Source: Spongospora subterranea
Taxonomy: Eukaryota; Endomyxa; Phytomyxea; Plasmodiophorida; Plasmodiophoridae
Direction of reading: 5' to 3'
NCBI GenBank assembly: GCA_900404475.1
Contig: OUQQ01000057.1
Coordinates: 22,171-86,170, forward strand
Length of the DNA stretch: 64,000 nucleotides
The translations under genes were made by a program, and so were the position numbers. Below, piece by piece: positions 12,088-22,283 of the stretch. Position 1 is the first letter of the stretch, and every line of letters begins with the position of its first letter. The notes beneath the pieces are model-generated. The model ran no database searches. It was not told the origin of the DNA and saw only the letters and a list, made by a program, of their open reading frames with translations.

Positions 12088-13904
12088 ATGGCCGATCTGG
12101 CGTCTGAGGAGATAGATTTGAGGGATTCGCCTGAATGCGAGCAGGAATTACCATCGTCTCAACAGGTTCGGCACCGTTCATGATCCTGTCTCATTTCACG
12201 ACTCGGTTCAGCGGTAATGCATTCGTTATGTTCAGGTTATAGAACCTGGCGTGATTGCAGCGAAGGTATCCGACCCACAGAAACAAGGATCGGCGAAGGT
12301 GATCTTTTACCAGATCGAATCCAAGGTTGGACATTGCGAATGATCGTTCTGACCCTGTTGTTGAATCCTTGTTCGTGATGAACAGAGACAGTGTGAGAAT
12401 GGATCGCCTCGCCATTACCAGGTTCGCAGGCGATTCTCTGATTTTTCTTGGTTACGTGATGAACTATTAGCCAAATGCCCTGGCTCAATTGTTCCAACAT
12501 TGCCTCCTCGTACAGTACTCGGTATTTGGGATCAGTGCTTGAACGTTCATTGACACGAAAATGACACGTCGTTGATTTTAGGAGCGATGAAACCAAGATT
12601 CATAGAAAAACGGCTGAGGGGCCTGAATATATTCTTGGAAGGCGTCATAGCGCATTCCAATCTGAAAGAATGCTCGTCGTTGGCTGTATTTCTAATGTCA
12701 AATGACACGGTTCGTGAACATTGGATAACGTCGAACAGATGAACTGAGTGATCATCTGTGTATTGTTGTACAGGAGTTCACTGCTGTGAAAGCAGCTGGG
12801 TCTGCATCAGATACTGCCTTATCGTCAGCAACTTGGCTGAATTTTGTAAATCAGAAAATCCAATCTGTACGAGGAAAAATTCGTGTCTTTTCAAGATCTC
12901 AACCTGTTTTTGTTCAGGTTCAAGGCTCGATATTAGGCCCATCGTCACAATCTTTTAAAACTAACGATGATATTCGCATTGATACAATTGCGGAATCTGT
13001 ATCCTTATCTTTAAAACATGCCAATAATTGCATGAGGGCCTACCAGCCTTTGTCAGGATTTCATAAAGGTGTTTCTGCATTTTTTGCGATTGAAGTACCC
13101 AGAGATTCACCAATGCGCTTATAGATGCAGTTCAACTGTGGTCTGATTTCGGTTTATCTCTGACCATATTCGCCGATACCGAAACCCAAAAAGGCCAGAG
13201 TGTTTCTGGAGGGTGTTTGAACCAGATCGGTCAGGATGTTCTAGTGTGAGAGTCTTTGACCTCATTTCGATTGTTTTTTAACAGGTCTAAGCGCAGATCG
13301 CGTATCGGTATTAACATCGGATCGACTAGATAAAGAATCAAGAGAATTCAAAGAACCGCTCAAAGACCTGATAGAAATAATCCATGCGGTCGAGGACGCT
13401 TTGCGAGGTGAGTTTTTGCTTCAAAAAACATGATGCGATCGGTATCTTACTCTTTTCAGCACGTTCTGATGCGTCAAATGCTGTCCAACGAGCTGCTGAA
13501 GCATATAAATCAAGAAAAGAAAAACTCGATAGTATGAGAGGGAAGTCGACGGATGAAAAAATAGCAGTGTTGGAGGGTTTGAGAAATTTTCAGAAATTAA
13601 CGATCAGTGTTGTTGACAACTTTTATTATAGAGGAAACATCTAACTTGCTAAAAGCGGAAACCGAATCCGAAGTTCAACTTGCTAAGATAACCGAGGAAG
13701 TGTTTCGTGAATTCGATCGGTTTCAAGAAGGTAAACAACAGACCATTAAGAAACTGGCCCAATCCTTCGTGAGGATCCAGCTTCACCATGCCCAGAAGGT
13801 TGTTTACGGCTCGAATAGTCAAACCATTCATGGTGCTTATTATAAGATTGGTATAGATGTGTTCATCATGGCAAACAGCAGCCGATAACATGGAGAACAT
13901 ATAG
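12088..13904 (+). CDS. PX-BAR sorting nexin
   Basis: Sorting nexin predicted to bind endosomal phosphoinositides through PX and to sense or drive membrane curvature through BAR. Exon 1 (12088-12165) is a short acidic leader. After small introns the PX domain appears: KVIFYQIESK, then HYQVRRRFSDFSWLRDELL, CPGSIVPTLPP and RFIEKRLRGLNIFLEGV with NLKECSSLAVFL. Downstream exons encode the helical BAR region (SATWLNFVNQKI, DAVQLWSDFGL, EFKEPLKDLIEIIHAVEDAL, NAVQRAAEAYKSRKEKLDSM, EEVFREFDRFQEGKQQTIKK). The last exon ends in CSSWQTAADNMENI, typical of the final BAR helix. The PX pattern is closest to the SNX4/SNX7/SNX30 group, but the subgroup is not secure. About eight introns of roughly 40-80 nt are needed to keep the frame. 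Confidence 0.82.
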
Positions 13905-14044
13905 TCCAAGAGGTTGGATCAGGTTATCTCAAAAATTCATATCCATCGACATTCGTTTGAAGAGCTAATTTGAGTTACTAGCTGAACTGAGATAACGAGA
14001 CGGTGTTCATTAGATAAATATGCAAATGCCATTAGCGGTTCCAA

Positions 14045-17000
14045 TCAATAATTTGTGACTAGTGCAGCGAAATATACCCAGAGAGATCCGACTCCGTTGG
14101 GATATGGATATATGTGAACAGCACGCGCAAAACGAACGTTCTTATTGTCGTTGTCGTGAAATTTCATTTCGTACAATGCTTGGACAATGGGATTCGACAT
14201 TGAATTCGATACTACTGAATCATCACCGGCATCAGGAAAACTAATCGGATACCCATACATACCGGTAAATAGCGAGCGAACCTTGTCGATATCTTTATCG
14301 TCAGACTGGACAGATCTGCCCTGTGCTACAAACTCTAGCCCTTGAAGCGTATCCCTCAAAATTTGGCTAATACCATGATCGAAATATGTGGGTAATTTCC
14401 TCCACGATATGAACTTTTGCTCGATAATCCGCTCGACAGCCTGAGCCCGCGACAAATAATAAGTATCGGGACAGGAGCGATATACAGGAGGGTCTCGGTA
14501 TATGGACGGCGACTGGTTGGACTCGGGGAATGATTTATCAAAAAATGGCCTCCAACACTGTGGATTATCAAGTTGAAGCGATATTTTGGATGGGAGACTT
14601 GTGGCCTGGATATTGGCCCATATATTGCAGTGATTGAACACACAGCCTACAGAGACCATTGGGCATAGTTGATCTGTTGATGGATACCTATCTCCTGTCA
14701 CCGCATTGATAAACTCGCTCTCCTTCACTATACCGTGCATCATCTTATTTCGCAGTACCATACAGGTTCTCCCTTCAGGAATCGCCATCCCCAAGACAAC
14801 GTAGCTGCTCCATGTGAAGACACCCGACTGATACATCGATTCGCTCGCCAGGAAATAGTTTGTTAGAAGGATCGCGTGCTCTTCCCAATCACCGGCTAAT
14901 AATTCCATAAAATCAGCGGCGCTGCACCAAACGTCTCGGGGAGACCCTTCTCCAAGGTGAACGTCTTGCATGAAAGGGATTCGCGAAACGAACCGAACGT
15001 ATTCATCTTCGGCTAGAGGTATAGGGGCTTGCATTGGAGCGAGGAAGTGAGGAAGAAACGCTGCATTACCAGCTATGTCTTGAGACAATGCCATGATCTC
15101 GCGATTTCGACATTGAGGTAAGGATTTGATACTAGCAAGCCATGCTGATGCATAACGGCATAAGCGTGACTCGAGAGCCCATTCTTCAACGGGAGGCAGC
15201 TGAGGCGGAAGGGTTAGCAATGGGTCCATTGTAGCAAATATATACAAGATCGTAGGGCGAGCTGGCTCAATTGCTTCATATCCCAGATTGGTCAATGGGG
15301 TTTGAACTCGCAGATGACCTTCGATGACGCGATTTAGGTAGATTGTCACGATCGGGATCGAGACGCGACCCAACCATCGCTTCTCGGTTCGTCTGACACG
15401 AGTATTGACTTGACGAGAATCCTTGGCGTAATCCTCAAGATAGACCAAATCGAAAATGTTCAATGTGATGTGATCTTGCATCGACAAAATGGAAGCAGGA
15501 GAGTAGTTATTGTTCGGCGGAGTGACCAGAAGCGATAAAGTCTCATTCCAACTTGGATGGGGTCCTAATGCTGATCCGGTGCCCTTCATATTTTGTTGAA
15601 ACGACACTTCGACGATAGGGTTTAACCGAAGATTCAAATCGTCGCTATCGACGCCATCTGTGTCCGTTCTCCAATATTCGTTCGACACTGGAACCGGAGA
15701 TTTCGCTTGCTGGTTGGCGCTTCTTCTGACGGGGAGGTTTTGCCCACGAATAATCTGAATTACTGCAAAGCACGATGATGGGCTTCCAGCTTCCGTACGA
15801 TGTTCTCGCCGAGGTCGAAGCTTTCGGCGAGGAGCGAGAAGATCTTCCATGAAGCTGGCGTCCATTGTCATTCTTGGCAACACATCATCTTTTACGACCT
15901 CAGATACATTAGTGATATGACGATGGATATGTTCCCTTTCTGCTTTATCTTCATCTTCATCGAACATGTGCTCGGGAATGTGGTCGTCAATTAAAGGGAT
16001 CGCCTCATTGAAAAACTGTCTGATGTTGCGGTTTTTGAGGACACGGCGGCGAGCAGACTTCACGGAAAAAGCAGGATTAATCAGTATTAGCTCGGCAGGA
16101 AGTTCATACGCGTAGAAATGCTGACTTTTTTGTCGGGCAGCTGCGCGACGTTGGAGCTCAAGAATTTCGATATTGCGAGGATCGTTGGGATCTAAGTCCA
16201 TCGTCCAAGAGCCCGTCACCAATCGCTCTACAGAAAGTCTTTTTGGCTCGGTCAAAACATCATGATGTTGAGAGACTCCATGCGGTCGGGCTTCGTCCTT
16301 CCACACTACAGAAAGAACAAGATCGCCTTTGACAACCCGGTCGTTGGGCGAAGAGACCCATAGCCCTAATTCGTCAGACCGTCCTTCTCGGTTGACTATT
16401 TTCGATGAACCAGCGAACGAATACTCGGTAATCGAGGAAGCAGAACCGAAAGGCGGCACAGCAACATAGATATTGGATAGAAGATTGCTGATATATATGA
16501 GGCCTTCATGCCGATAAATGTGAATCACAATTTCTTGGGGTATATCCAACACCATGAGCTCAGTGGAAACATTCAGTGGAACAGTGAATCCTGGGAATTC
16601 CAGAGACTCTGATTTGGTTTGGCATATCTTCTTCCCGTTAACCTCCAGAGCTAGATGCATTCGACAATTTCTAATTTGCCGGCGCCGATGCTGTTCCCAA
16701 ACGGAGCAATCATCATCGGGAGTAATGACCAACGTTCGGTCCAGAATTGGTTCGTATTGCGGCTGCCCCGGAGGTCTCCTATGAAATTTCATTTGTTTCT
16801 GAACTGCTGCCGTTGTTTGATCAACGTCGAATTGTGCTTGCATGGATTCGGCAGATATTTGCTGGCGGAGAGTATGAAGATCTTGACGAATTTGCACCGA
16901 TTGCCTCAAATCAAAATCCCAATTGATTTCATCTTGTCTCAAATCCTGTTCGAACTGCTGTACAAATAACCTAATTCTCGTTCCTGCATATCCGTGCGAA

Positions 17001-18205
17001 GGCTTTGGCGCTGTGGTCGAAACAAGTCGAGGTGCCTCCCTAATTCTCCATTCCTTCAACTCTTGCCAGGTTTCGTACAGACGAGCGAACAAGCTCCTGG
17101 TTTCCATCTCCTCTTGATCTTTGTACCGTTCGGACGTAATGATCTGTTCAAGCGTAGAGGCTAGCTGCCTTCTCTTTGAAGTTACTGTGATGATATCGGC
17201 GGCGGCGGCCACCAGACCTGCTTGATGTTGTGCTAGCTCCCTCAAAGACCGAAGTTGATCCGTGTGGTATTTATACAAATCAACGATTAGCCGTTGCTGA
17301 TACTCTTCATAGAGTTCCTCCACTTGTGCTGATAATGCATCTTCTTCGGTAAAAAAGTCATGCATTTTTAACTGAATACGAATAAGATCAATTGTCATGC
17401 TTAACCAGTGATCGGAATCGACGATACGAAGAGGACGGACGAACTTGGTTGGTATTCGCCCATTACCATCGCAATCGTCTTTCAATGCCCTGAGTAAAGT
17501 CTGTCTCAACGGATTGGGTTCAATGGTTAACTCAGAGTATTGATCCTCCGATTTCCCAGATTCTCGCATCATACGAGCGGCAACAACTTCCAAATTATCT
17601 GGATCTACGGCGGGAGCCTTTGGTATAAAAAACCCTTCACATTTCAGCTGTTCCAACTTGAAACGGTCTCTGTTAAAATTGGTGTCTTTTGCCAGAGCTT
17701 GTGCATCGATAATGGCAGAGCGTTCTAGGGCAACTCTTTCTGAGAATGACTGATAGCGAAGCGGTAGAACAGTCCATAAACTCTCTTCGATATTCCGAAC
17801 CACAGGTTCTGGTTCTGGTTCTGGAGTAACTATTGGCGGCGGTGGCTGTTCAGGTACGGATTGCGTTTGAGTTTGCACTAGTTGCAATTGCACGATAAGT
17901 TCCTGAACGCGTTCCTGCGACGCTGTAAACGATAGTGTCGCCATCACATGAGCCTCAATCTCATGGTGCTCAGGAACTGCTGCCAATAAGTGATGAGGAA
18001 TGAAGGAGGTGCAGTAACGACAGTGACAGCGCGACCTTACAGTCCACTCCCACTGTATAATCGTTGCTGATTTCAATGTTGGGTCTGTAGCAGCGTTGCC
18101 ATTCAATACCAGAACCGGACTTCGATAAGGAACCAGAAGTTCGGGAAATCGAAGCTGCTTCAGAACTTGGTGCGTATTCAGACACGACGACCCGGAGCTA
18201 CTCAT
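14045..18205 (-). CDS. CC2D2A: CC2D2A-like transition-zone protein, intronless
   Basis: Homologue of coiled-coil and C2 domain protein 2A, a component of the MKS module at the ciliary transition zone. A single open frame of 1,386 codons runs from the ATG at 18205. The N-terminal part is charged and helical. A C2-like module follows (CFAVIQIIRGQNLPV, then NPIVEVSFQ and WNETLSLLV around residues 810-920). The C-terminal third holds the inactive transglutaminase-like domain diagnostic of CC2D2A: GDWEEHAILLTNYFLASE, GMAIPEGRTCMVLR and FNHCNIWANIQ. The terminal block VRFARAVHIYPYPNGVGSLW matches the conserved end of animal CC2D2A. Slightly shorter than human CC2D2A (about 1,620 aa). The lack of introns over 4.2 kb contrasts with its neighbours. 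Confidence 0.93.
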   Translation of the reverse strand: MSSSGSSCLNTHQVLKQLRFPELLVPYRSPVLVLNGNAATDPTLKSATIIQWEWTVRSRCHCRYCTSFIPHHLLAAVPEHHEIEAHVMATLSFTASQERVQELIVQLQLVQTQTQSVPEQPPPPIVTPEPEPEPVVRNIEESLWTVLPLRYQSFSERVALERSAIIDAQALAKDTNFNRDRFKLEQLKCEGFFIPKAPAVDPDNLEVVAARMMRESGKSEDQYSELTIEPNPLRQTLLRALKDDCDGNGRIPTKFVRPLRIVDSDHWLSMTIDLIRIQLKMHDFFTEEDALSAQVEELYEEYQQRLIVDLYKYHTDQLRSLRELAQHQAGLVAAAADIITVTSKRRQLASTLEQIITSERYKDQEEMETRSLFARLYETWQELKEWRIREAPRLVSTTAPKPSHGYAGTRIRLFVQQFEQDLRQDEINWDFDLRQSVQIRQDLHTLRQQISAESMQAQFDVDQTTAAVQKQMKFHRRPPGQPQYEPILDRTLVITPDDDCSVWEQHRRRQIRNCRMHLALEVNGKKICQTKSESLEFPGFTVPLNVSTELMVLDIPQEIVIHIYRHEGLIYISNLLSNIYVAVPPFGSASSITEYSFAGSSKIVNREGRSDELGLWVSSPNDRVVKGDLVLSVVWKDEARPHGVSQHHDVLTEPKRLSVERLVTGSWTMDLDPNDPRNIEILELQRRAAARQKSQHFYAYELPAELILINPAFSVKSARRRVLKNRNIRQFFNEAIPLIDDHIPEHMFDEDEDKAEREHIHRHITNVSEVVKDDVLPRMTMDASFMEDLLAPRRKLRPRREHRTEAGSPSSCFAVIQIIRGQNLPVRRSANQQAKSPVPVSNEYWRTDTDGVDSDDLNLRLNPIVEVSFQQNMKGTGSALGPHPSWNETLSLLVTPPNNNYSPASILSMQDHITLNIFDLVYLEDYAKDSRQVNTRVRRTEKRWLGRVSIPIVTIYLNRVIEGHLRVQTPLTNLGYEAIEPARPTILYIFATMDPLLTLPPQLPPVEEWALESRLCRYASAWLASIKSLPQCRNREIMALSQDIAGNAAFLPHFLAPMQAPIPLAEDEYVRFVSRIPFMQDVHLGEGSPRDVWCSAADFMELLAGDWEEHAILLTNYFLASESMYQSGVFTWSSYVVLGMAIPEGRTCMVLRNKMMHGIVKESEFINAVTGDRYPSTDQLCPMVSVGCVFNHCNIWANIQATSLPSKISLQLDNPQCWRPFFDKSFPESNQSPSIYRDPPVYRSCPDTYYLSRAQAVERIIEQKFISWRKLPTYFDHGISQILRDTLQGLEFVAQGRSVQSDDKDIDKVRSLFTGMYGYPISFPDAGDDSVVSNSMSNPIVQALYEMKFHDNDNKNVRFARAVHIYPYPNGVGSLWVYFAALVTNY

Positions 18206-18458
18206 GGCTTTACCAGCTTCGCTCAAGTTTTCGCAGCAAACGGGGAGTTATTTTATTCACCTATGTGATAATCGGTTGCCTCAAAAAGTCCAATATCACT
18301 TTATCCACCTGTTCTGAAGATACTCGCGACGTTGTTTGGTTGGATAAGCCTTTCGTGTTGATCGTATCCAGCACCGGTCTGTTCAACAATCTCGGGAGCT
18401 GCCTGTTTCGGCTGACATCAATATCCATTCCCTACATTGAAAAGGTTGTCAGAATTGA

Positions 18459-19311
18459 TCAAATCATTGTGTCGAATAGACATGAAACATTTGTAATATT
18501 GAGAGACGGCGCCCGAGTTCTTGTGACAGATGGCTGCAATGTATGGACGCCTTTTGCCGCCATGTATTCTTCTGTAATTTTTCGCTCTCTCAATGCTATT
18601 TCGTTATCGAATTCGTCATGCCATTTTCGCACCATATTTCCAATGCTTGAGGTTCGTTGTCTATCTCCACCCGGGTGCCCTCCCATTGTATTCAGCATTC
18701 CTCTATCGTACGATGATTTAACGGCACCTTCGTAGATCTCTTGTGTGTCCCGATGATTACGGCTATCAACACATCTGGCAGGATCCGAATTCCGGTTAAA
18801 ATTTGATTTGGCGGTCAAGTGGTCAACAGGTGGATCAGTAGACACTCCTGATCCGAACAGATGCTGCTCTCGATTCGAATGTTTCTTGAAAACAGGAACC
18901 CTTTGGTCGGAAGCATTGTTCAGGTGCGAATTTGGATCAGTGACCTTTCCAGTAACATTGAGTTTCCGCCTCCAAAACTGATGGGCGAACTGTTTACGAA
19001 ACATGGACATTACAGGGTTTCCCAAATAATGTCAAAAATATGTACAGTACAGATCATGCCATGGCGGAGGCACGCGATCCAAACGGATATCCCCTTAATC
19101 TATTTTCATCAGAAGCGATCATTGCTGTATACGGGGGTGACACTATTACTGGAAAGTATCTTGAATTTGTCAGAACCCATCGTTTGCGAGGTACAGAAAA
19201 CGGAGCTAGAAATCGATAAGAACTCTCATTTTCTAGAGAAAGAAAGTTTAACCAAACGTAAATATAAACATTGGCCGTTACAAACTGCAGGGATAAGAGC
19301 AGGAAGTGCAT
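18459..19311 (-). CDS. Hypothetical protein upstream of CC2D2A
   Basis: Not recognised. The best segment is a minus-strand frame (about 19025-18459) whose last 80 residues look protein-like (VRKWHDEFDNEIALRERKIT, then a basic and hydroxyl-rich tail). A second open segment at 19311-19054 could be an upstream exon, because a 49-nt GTAACG...CTAG intron can be placed inside it, but I could not join the two cleanly. The opposite strand is also open over part of this interval (18265-18735). The minus reading was preferred on composition. Confidence 0.35.
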
Positions 19312-19837
19312 TATGATTGTGTCGGTATTAATAGTAAGAAATAATAGGCACGTATCAGCGGGATCGACTGGTTCGAAATACTATGTTCCGCCGGGGATGC
19401 AACCAACGACCAGGTCGACGAAGATTCCGCAAATAGTATTGTGGCTCCTCCATCTGCAGATCCGGCGGTGCAACGGCCTGCGAAACGCGCTCGTCCAAGC
19501 GAGCAGCTTTTCGTTGTTCGTTCTATCAACGAGGCCTGTACAACAGCAGCAGAATCCCGCCTGAGATTCTGTCCGGCGCTAAAAATTGTGTTTTATTCTG
19601 TGGTCAGCCCGATCATGCGGTGCCTGAACGATCACTGTTCCGGCGACGACTCTGAACTTTCCAGGAGATGGGAGTCGAACTTCTCGCAAAGCGACTGGGG
19701 GCGAACGAGGTGCCCCTGACCGGATCCCGGCGATAGCTACGCCTTTCTCCACCAATAAAACTGCCGCCTTCTCAGTGAAATTGTGTGAACTTTTCTTGGG
19801 TGAACAATTGTGGCCGAACCAATCAAGTCCGCTGAGG

Positions 19838-21262
19838 CCAACAATAAAAAGGAATGCGACGCTAATGCGACTCATTTCCCAAACGACCCTGGTTTCGAAA
19901 ATCGATCGGATGGGTTAATCCCAGGTCGACGAGGGGGCTATTGCGGGAGACGGCAACTCAAACAATCGCTACACGCATGAAGGGTCTAACGCAGGCTGAG
20001 GAGGATGTTGTGGCCAGCAAAGTTCGAGACGTCATGTCCCGAATGGACTTGTCCCGTCGGAAACGAGGGTTTGCTTAATGGGGTCGCGAGTTTTAGCGGC
20101 GAATAACTCAAGGCAATACGGATGCGTTTCCCGGGGTATCATTTTGTTTTTTAAAAAGATTGGTGATTTCGCGTCTCTCCTCATTTTCAGCGAGAACGCA
20201 CCCTCTAAGTTCTGTCCGAGCATGAGCGCCGATTCGTTTATGGCCTATATCGATTACATGGCTCTTGATACGGCCCTCCCTGGTTCTTTGCCACGTGCAG
20301 GTTCGAGACAGCACTCAGGAGCTGATTACACGCGCCGGGATCGTTCCATGCCTGAGAAGTAATCACGAATCGGGCCAACACGAGATGCGTCTGATGCGCC
20401 ATCGGCAGATATGGACAAGGGAGTTCCGGAAGGCAGTACCTTGAAATGAATATAAGCCATGAGCGATGAGCAATGAGTTGCAAAATGCAATAACTTGTAA
20501 TCGATATAGGCCAAAAGCGAATTCAGCGAGAACGCACCCTCTGAGTTCTGTCCGAGCATGAGCCGATTCGCTTGTGGCCTATATCGATAAATTTCGCAAC
20601 TCACTTGCCCATCGCTCATGGCTTATATTGATTTCAAGATACTGCCTTCCGGAACTCCCTTGTCCATATCTGCCGATGCGCATCAGACGCATCTCGTTTT
20701 GGCCCGATTCGTGATTCCATTTTAGGCACGACAATCATGTCGTCGGAGGCATGGGACGATCCCGGCGCGTGTAATCAGCTCCTGAGTGCTGTCTCGAACC
20801 TGCACGTGGCAAAGAACCAGGGAGGGCCGTATCAAGAGCCATGTAATCGGCGCTCATGCTCGGACAGAACTCAGAGGGTGCGTTCTCGCTAAAAATGAGG
20901 AGAGACGCGAAATCACCAATCCCTTTAAAAAACAAAATGATACCCCGGAAAACGCATCTGTATTGCCTTGAGGCGCCGCTAAAACTCGCGACCCCATTAA
21001 GCAAACCCTCGTTGCCGACAGGGATTATTTCAACTTATTATGTACTTGATCTTATGTCAAAACGAACCGAATCGTTCCATCCACCTCACTATCCAACTCC
21101 GAATGGAGCTCCGTGAACTTTGCTGGTCACGTCCTCCTCAGCCGGCGTTAGACCTTGTCGACCTGGGATTGATCCATCTGATCGATTTTCGAACCCTGGT
21201 CGAACCAGGTTCGTTCTGGGAATGCCGCAGGAGAGAGAGTCGCATTCGTTTTTATTGTTGAC
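19838..21262. repeat. Large imperfect inverted repeat (arms about 650-700 bp)
   Basis: The sequence from about 19838 to 20520 reappears as its reverse complement from about 21262 back to 20550. Matching landmarks include an AACAATAAAAA(g/c)GAATGCGAC block at both outer ends, a TCGAAAATCGAT block at about 19896 and 21185, a GGTCTAACGC(a/c)GGCTGAGGAGGA block at about 19983 and 21155, and a near-identical run of about 300 bp inside. The arms differ by substitutions and small indels; for example, a roughly 20-bp ACGACATGATTGTCGT stretch is present only in the right arm. Short arm copies of a GAGAACGCACCCTCT block recur near the centre. The arms have open frames, but I recognise no known domain. 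It may be a foldback transposon or an inverted duplication of an older element. Confidence 0.75.
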
Positions 21263-22283
21263 CTGAACCATCGTACCAAAATACAGGACCAATGAATGGC
21301 CCACAATACCGGGTAGGTACTTCGCCTCACCTAAGTCATTATTCATGATCAGTACGCCTGTTTGATATCTTTTTTCTTGCAATTTAATATTGAGATAATA
21401 CACTCTGATGAAACAGAGCGTCTGTTCCAGTTCATAACACCGTAGAGGATTCGAAAAAACGTCCTGGTAAAGCGTTGTCAGGGAAACGTGGGCCGTAAGC
21501 AGGATCTTCTCAAATATACTCAATTATCCTTCTTCAAACCCTCTCTCAACGTTGGCTGGACGGAAATCTCTAGCATGTCAATCAAATCCATGCTTACATA
21601 TTAAGATGAGAACCGGGTTTCATCAAAGTCGTAATCCACAAAAATTCGGCGTCGAACGCATTTAAACAAGGCCAAAACCGCAGGACACATGTTTAAGTAT
21701 GTACTGCGAACGCCTGCGTTATTGGGGTGGCAAAAATCCAGGTAAGCTTGGGCGTTGGAAATGCTCTTGGGATTTTATTTGCGGTGTAGTGCTACCAAGC
21801 CCCGCATGAGTGAAAAGCCTTCATAAACATCGCCATCCAATCCAGCAACCGAACAACTTAATTGAACCCTGCCAGATCCCATGCTTTGTGATTAACGTTG
21901 CTCAATGCAATTGGATGAGGTTTCGGAGCTGGAGGACAACGACGGCGTATTATTGTGTTTTGTTCTGTATTTTATAGTATGTGGTATACTTGTTGCACCG
22001 TTACTGTGGTAGCGGTTTCAGGTAGTTTGGGCTTGTTTTGCCAAGCAATACTTATTGCTGTTTCTCTGGAGTCTTTATCGTTGTTCGTTATCCAAACGCC
22101 GTCCCAGATTGGAAACATCATTTCAATTACTGAAGCCTCTTGCGCATTGTAGGATGATGGTGTTGCTTGATGACCCACGGAGTCCGTGACGGTATTGCCG
22201 TTACACTCTCGTTTGTGGGGGGCACTGGACCATCAGTGAAAGGGGTCTTCTGGAATATCTCTCTCCAGTGATCGTGCGTGATT
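21263..22283. other. Intergenic region upstream of URB2-like gene
   Basis: No confident gene. A minus-strand frame of about 144 codons (21523-21089) starts here and runs into the right arm of the inverted repeat. It may be a fragment of the repeated element. The remainder holds only short frames with skewed composition. Confidence 0.3.

Noticed and set aside
13607..13646. A 25-nt intron in the sorting nexin (GTGTTG...TATAG)
   Set aside because: A 55-nt intron starting at the upstream GTTTGA donor also keeps the frame and fits the size of other introns in the window.
18265..18735. Plus-strand frame of 156 aa opposite the gene upstream of CC2D2A
   Set aside because: Its composition looks like the complement of the minus-strand frame, and no family pattern or splice partner was seen.
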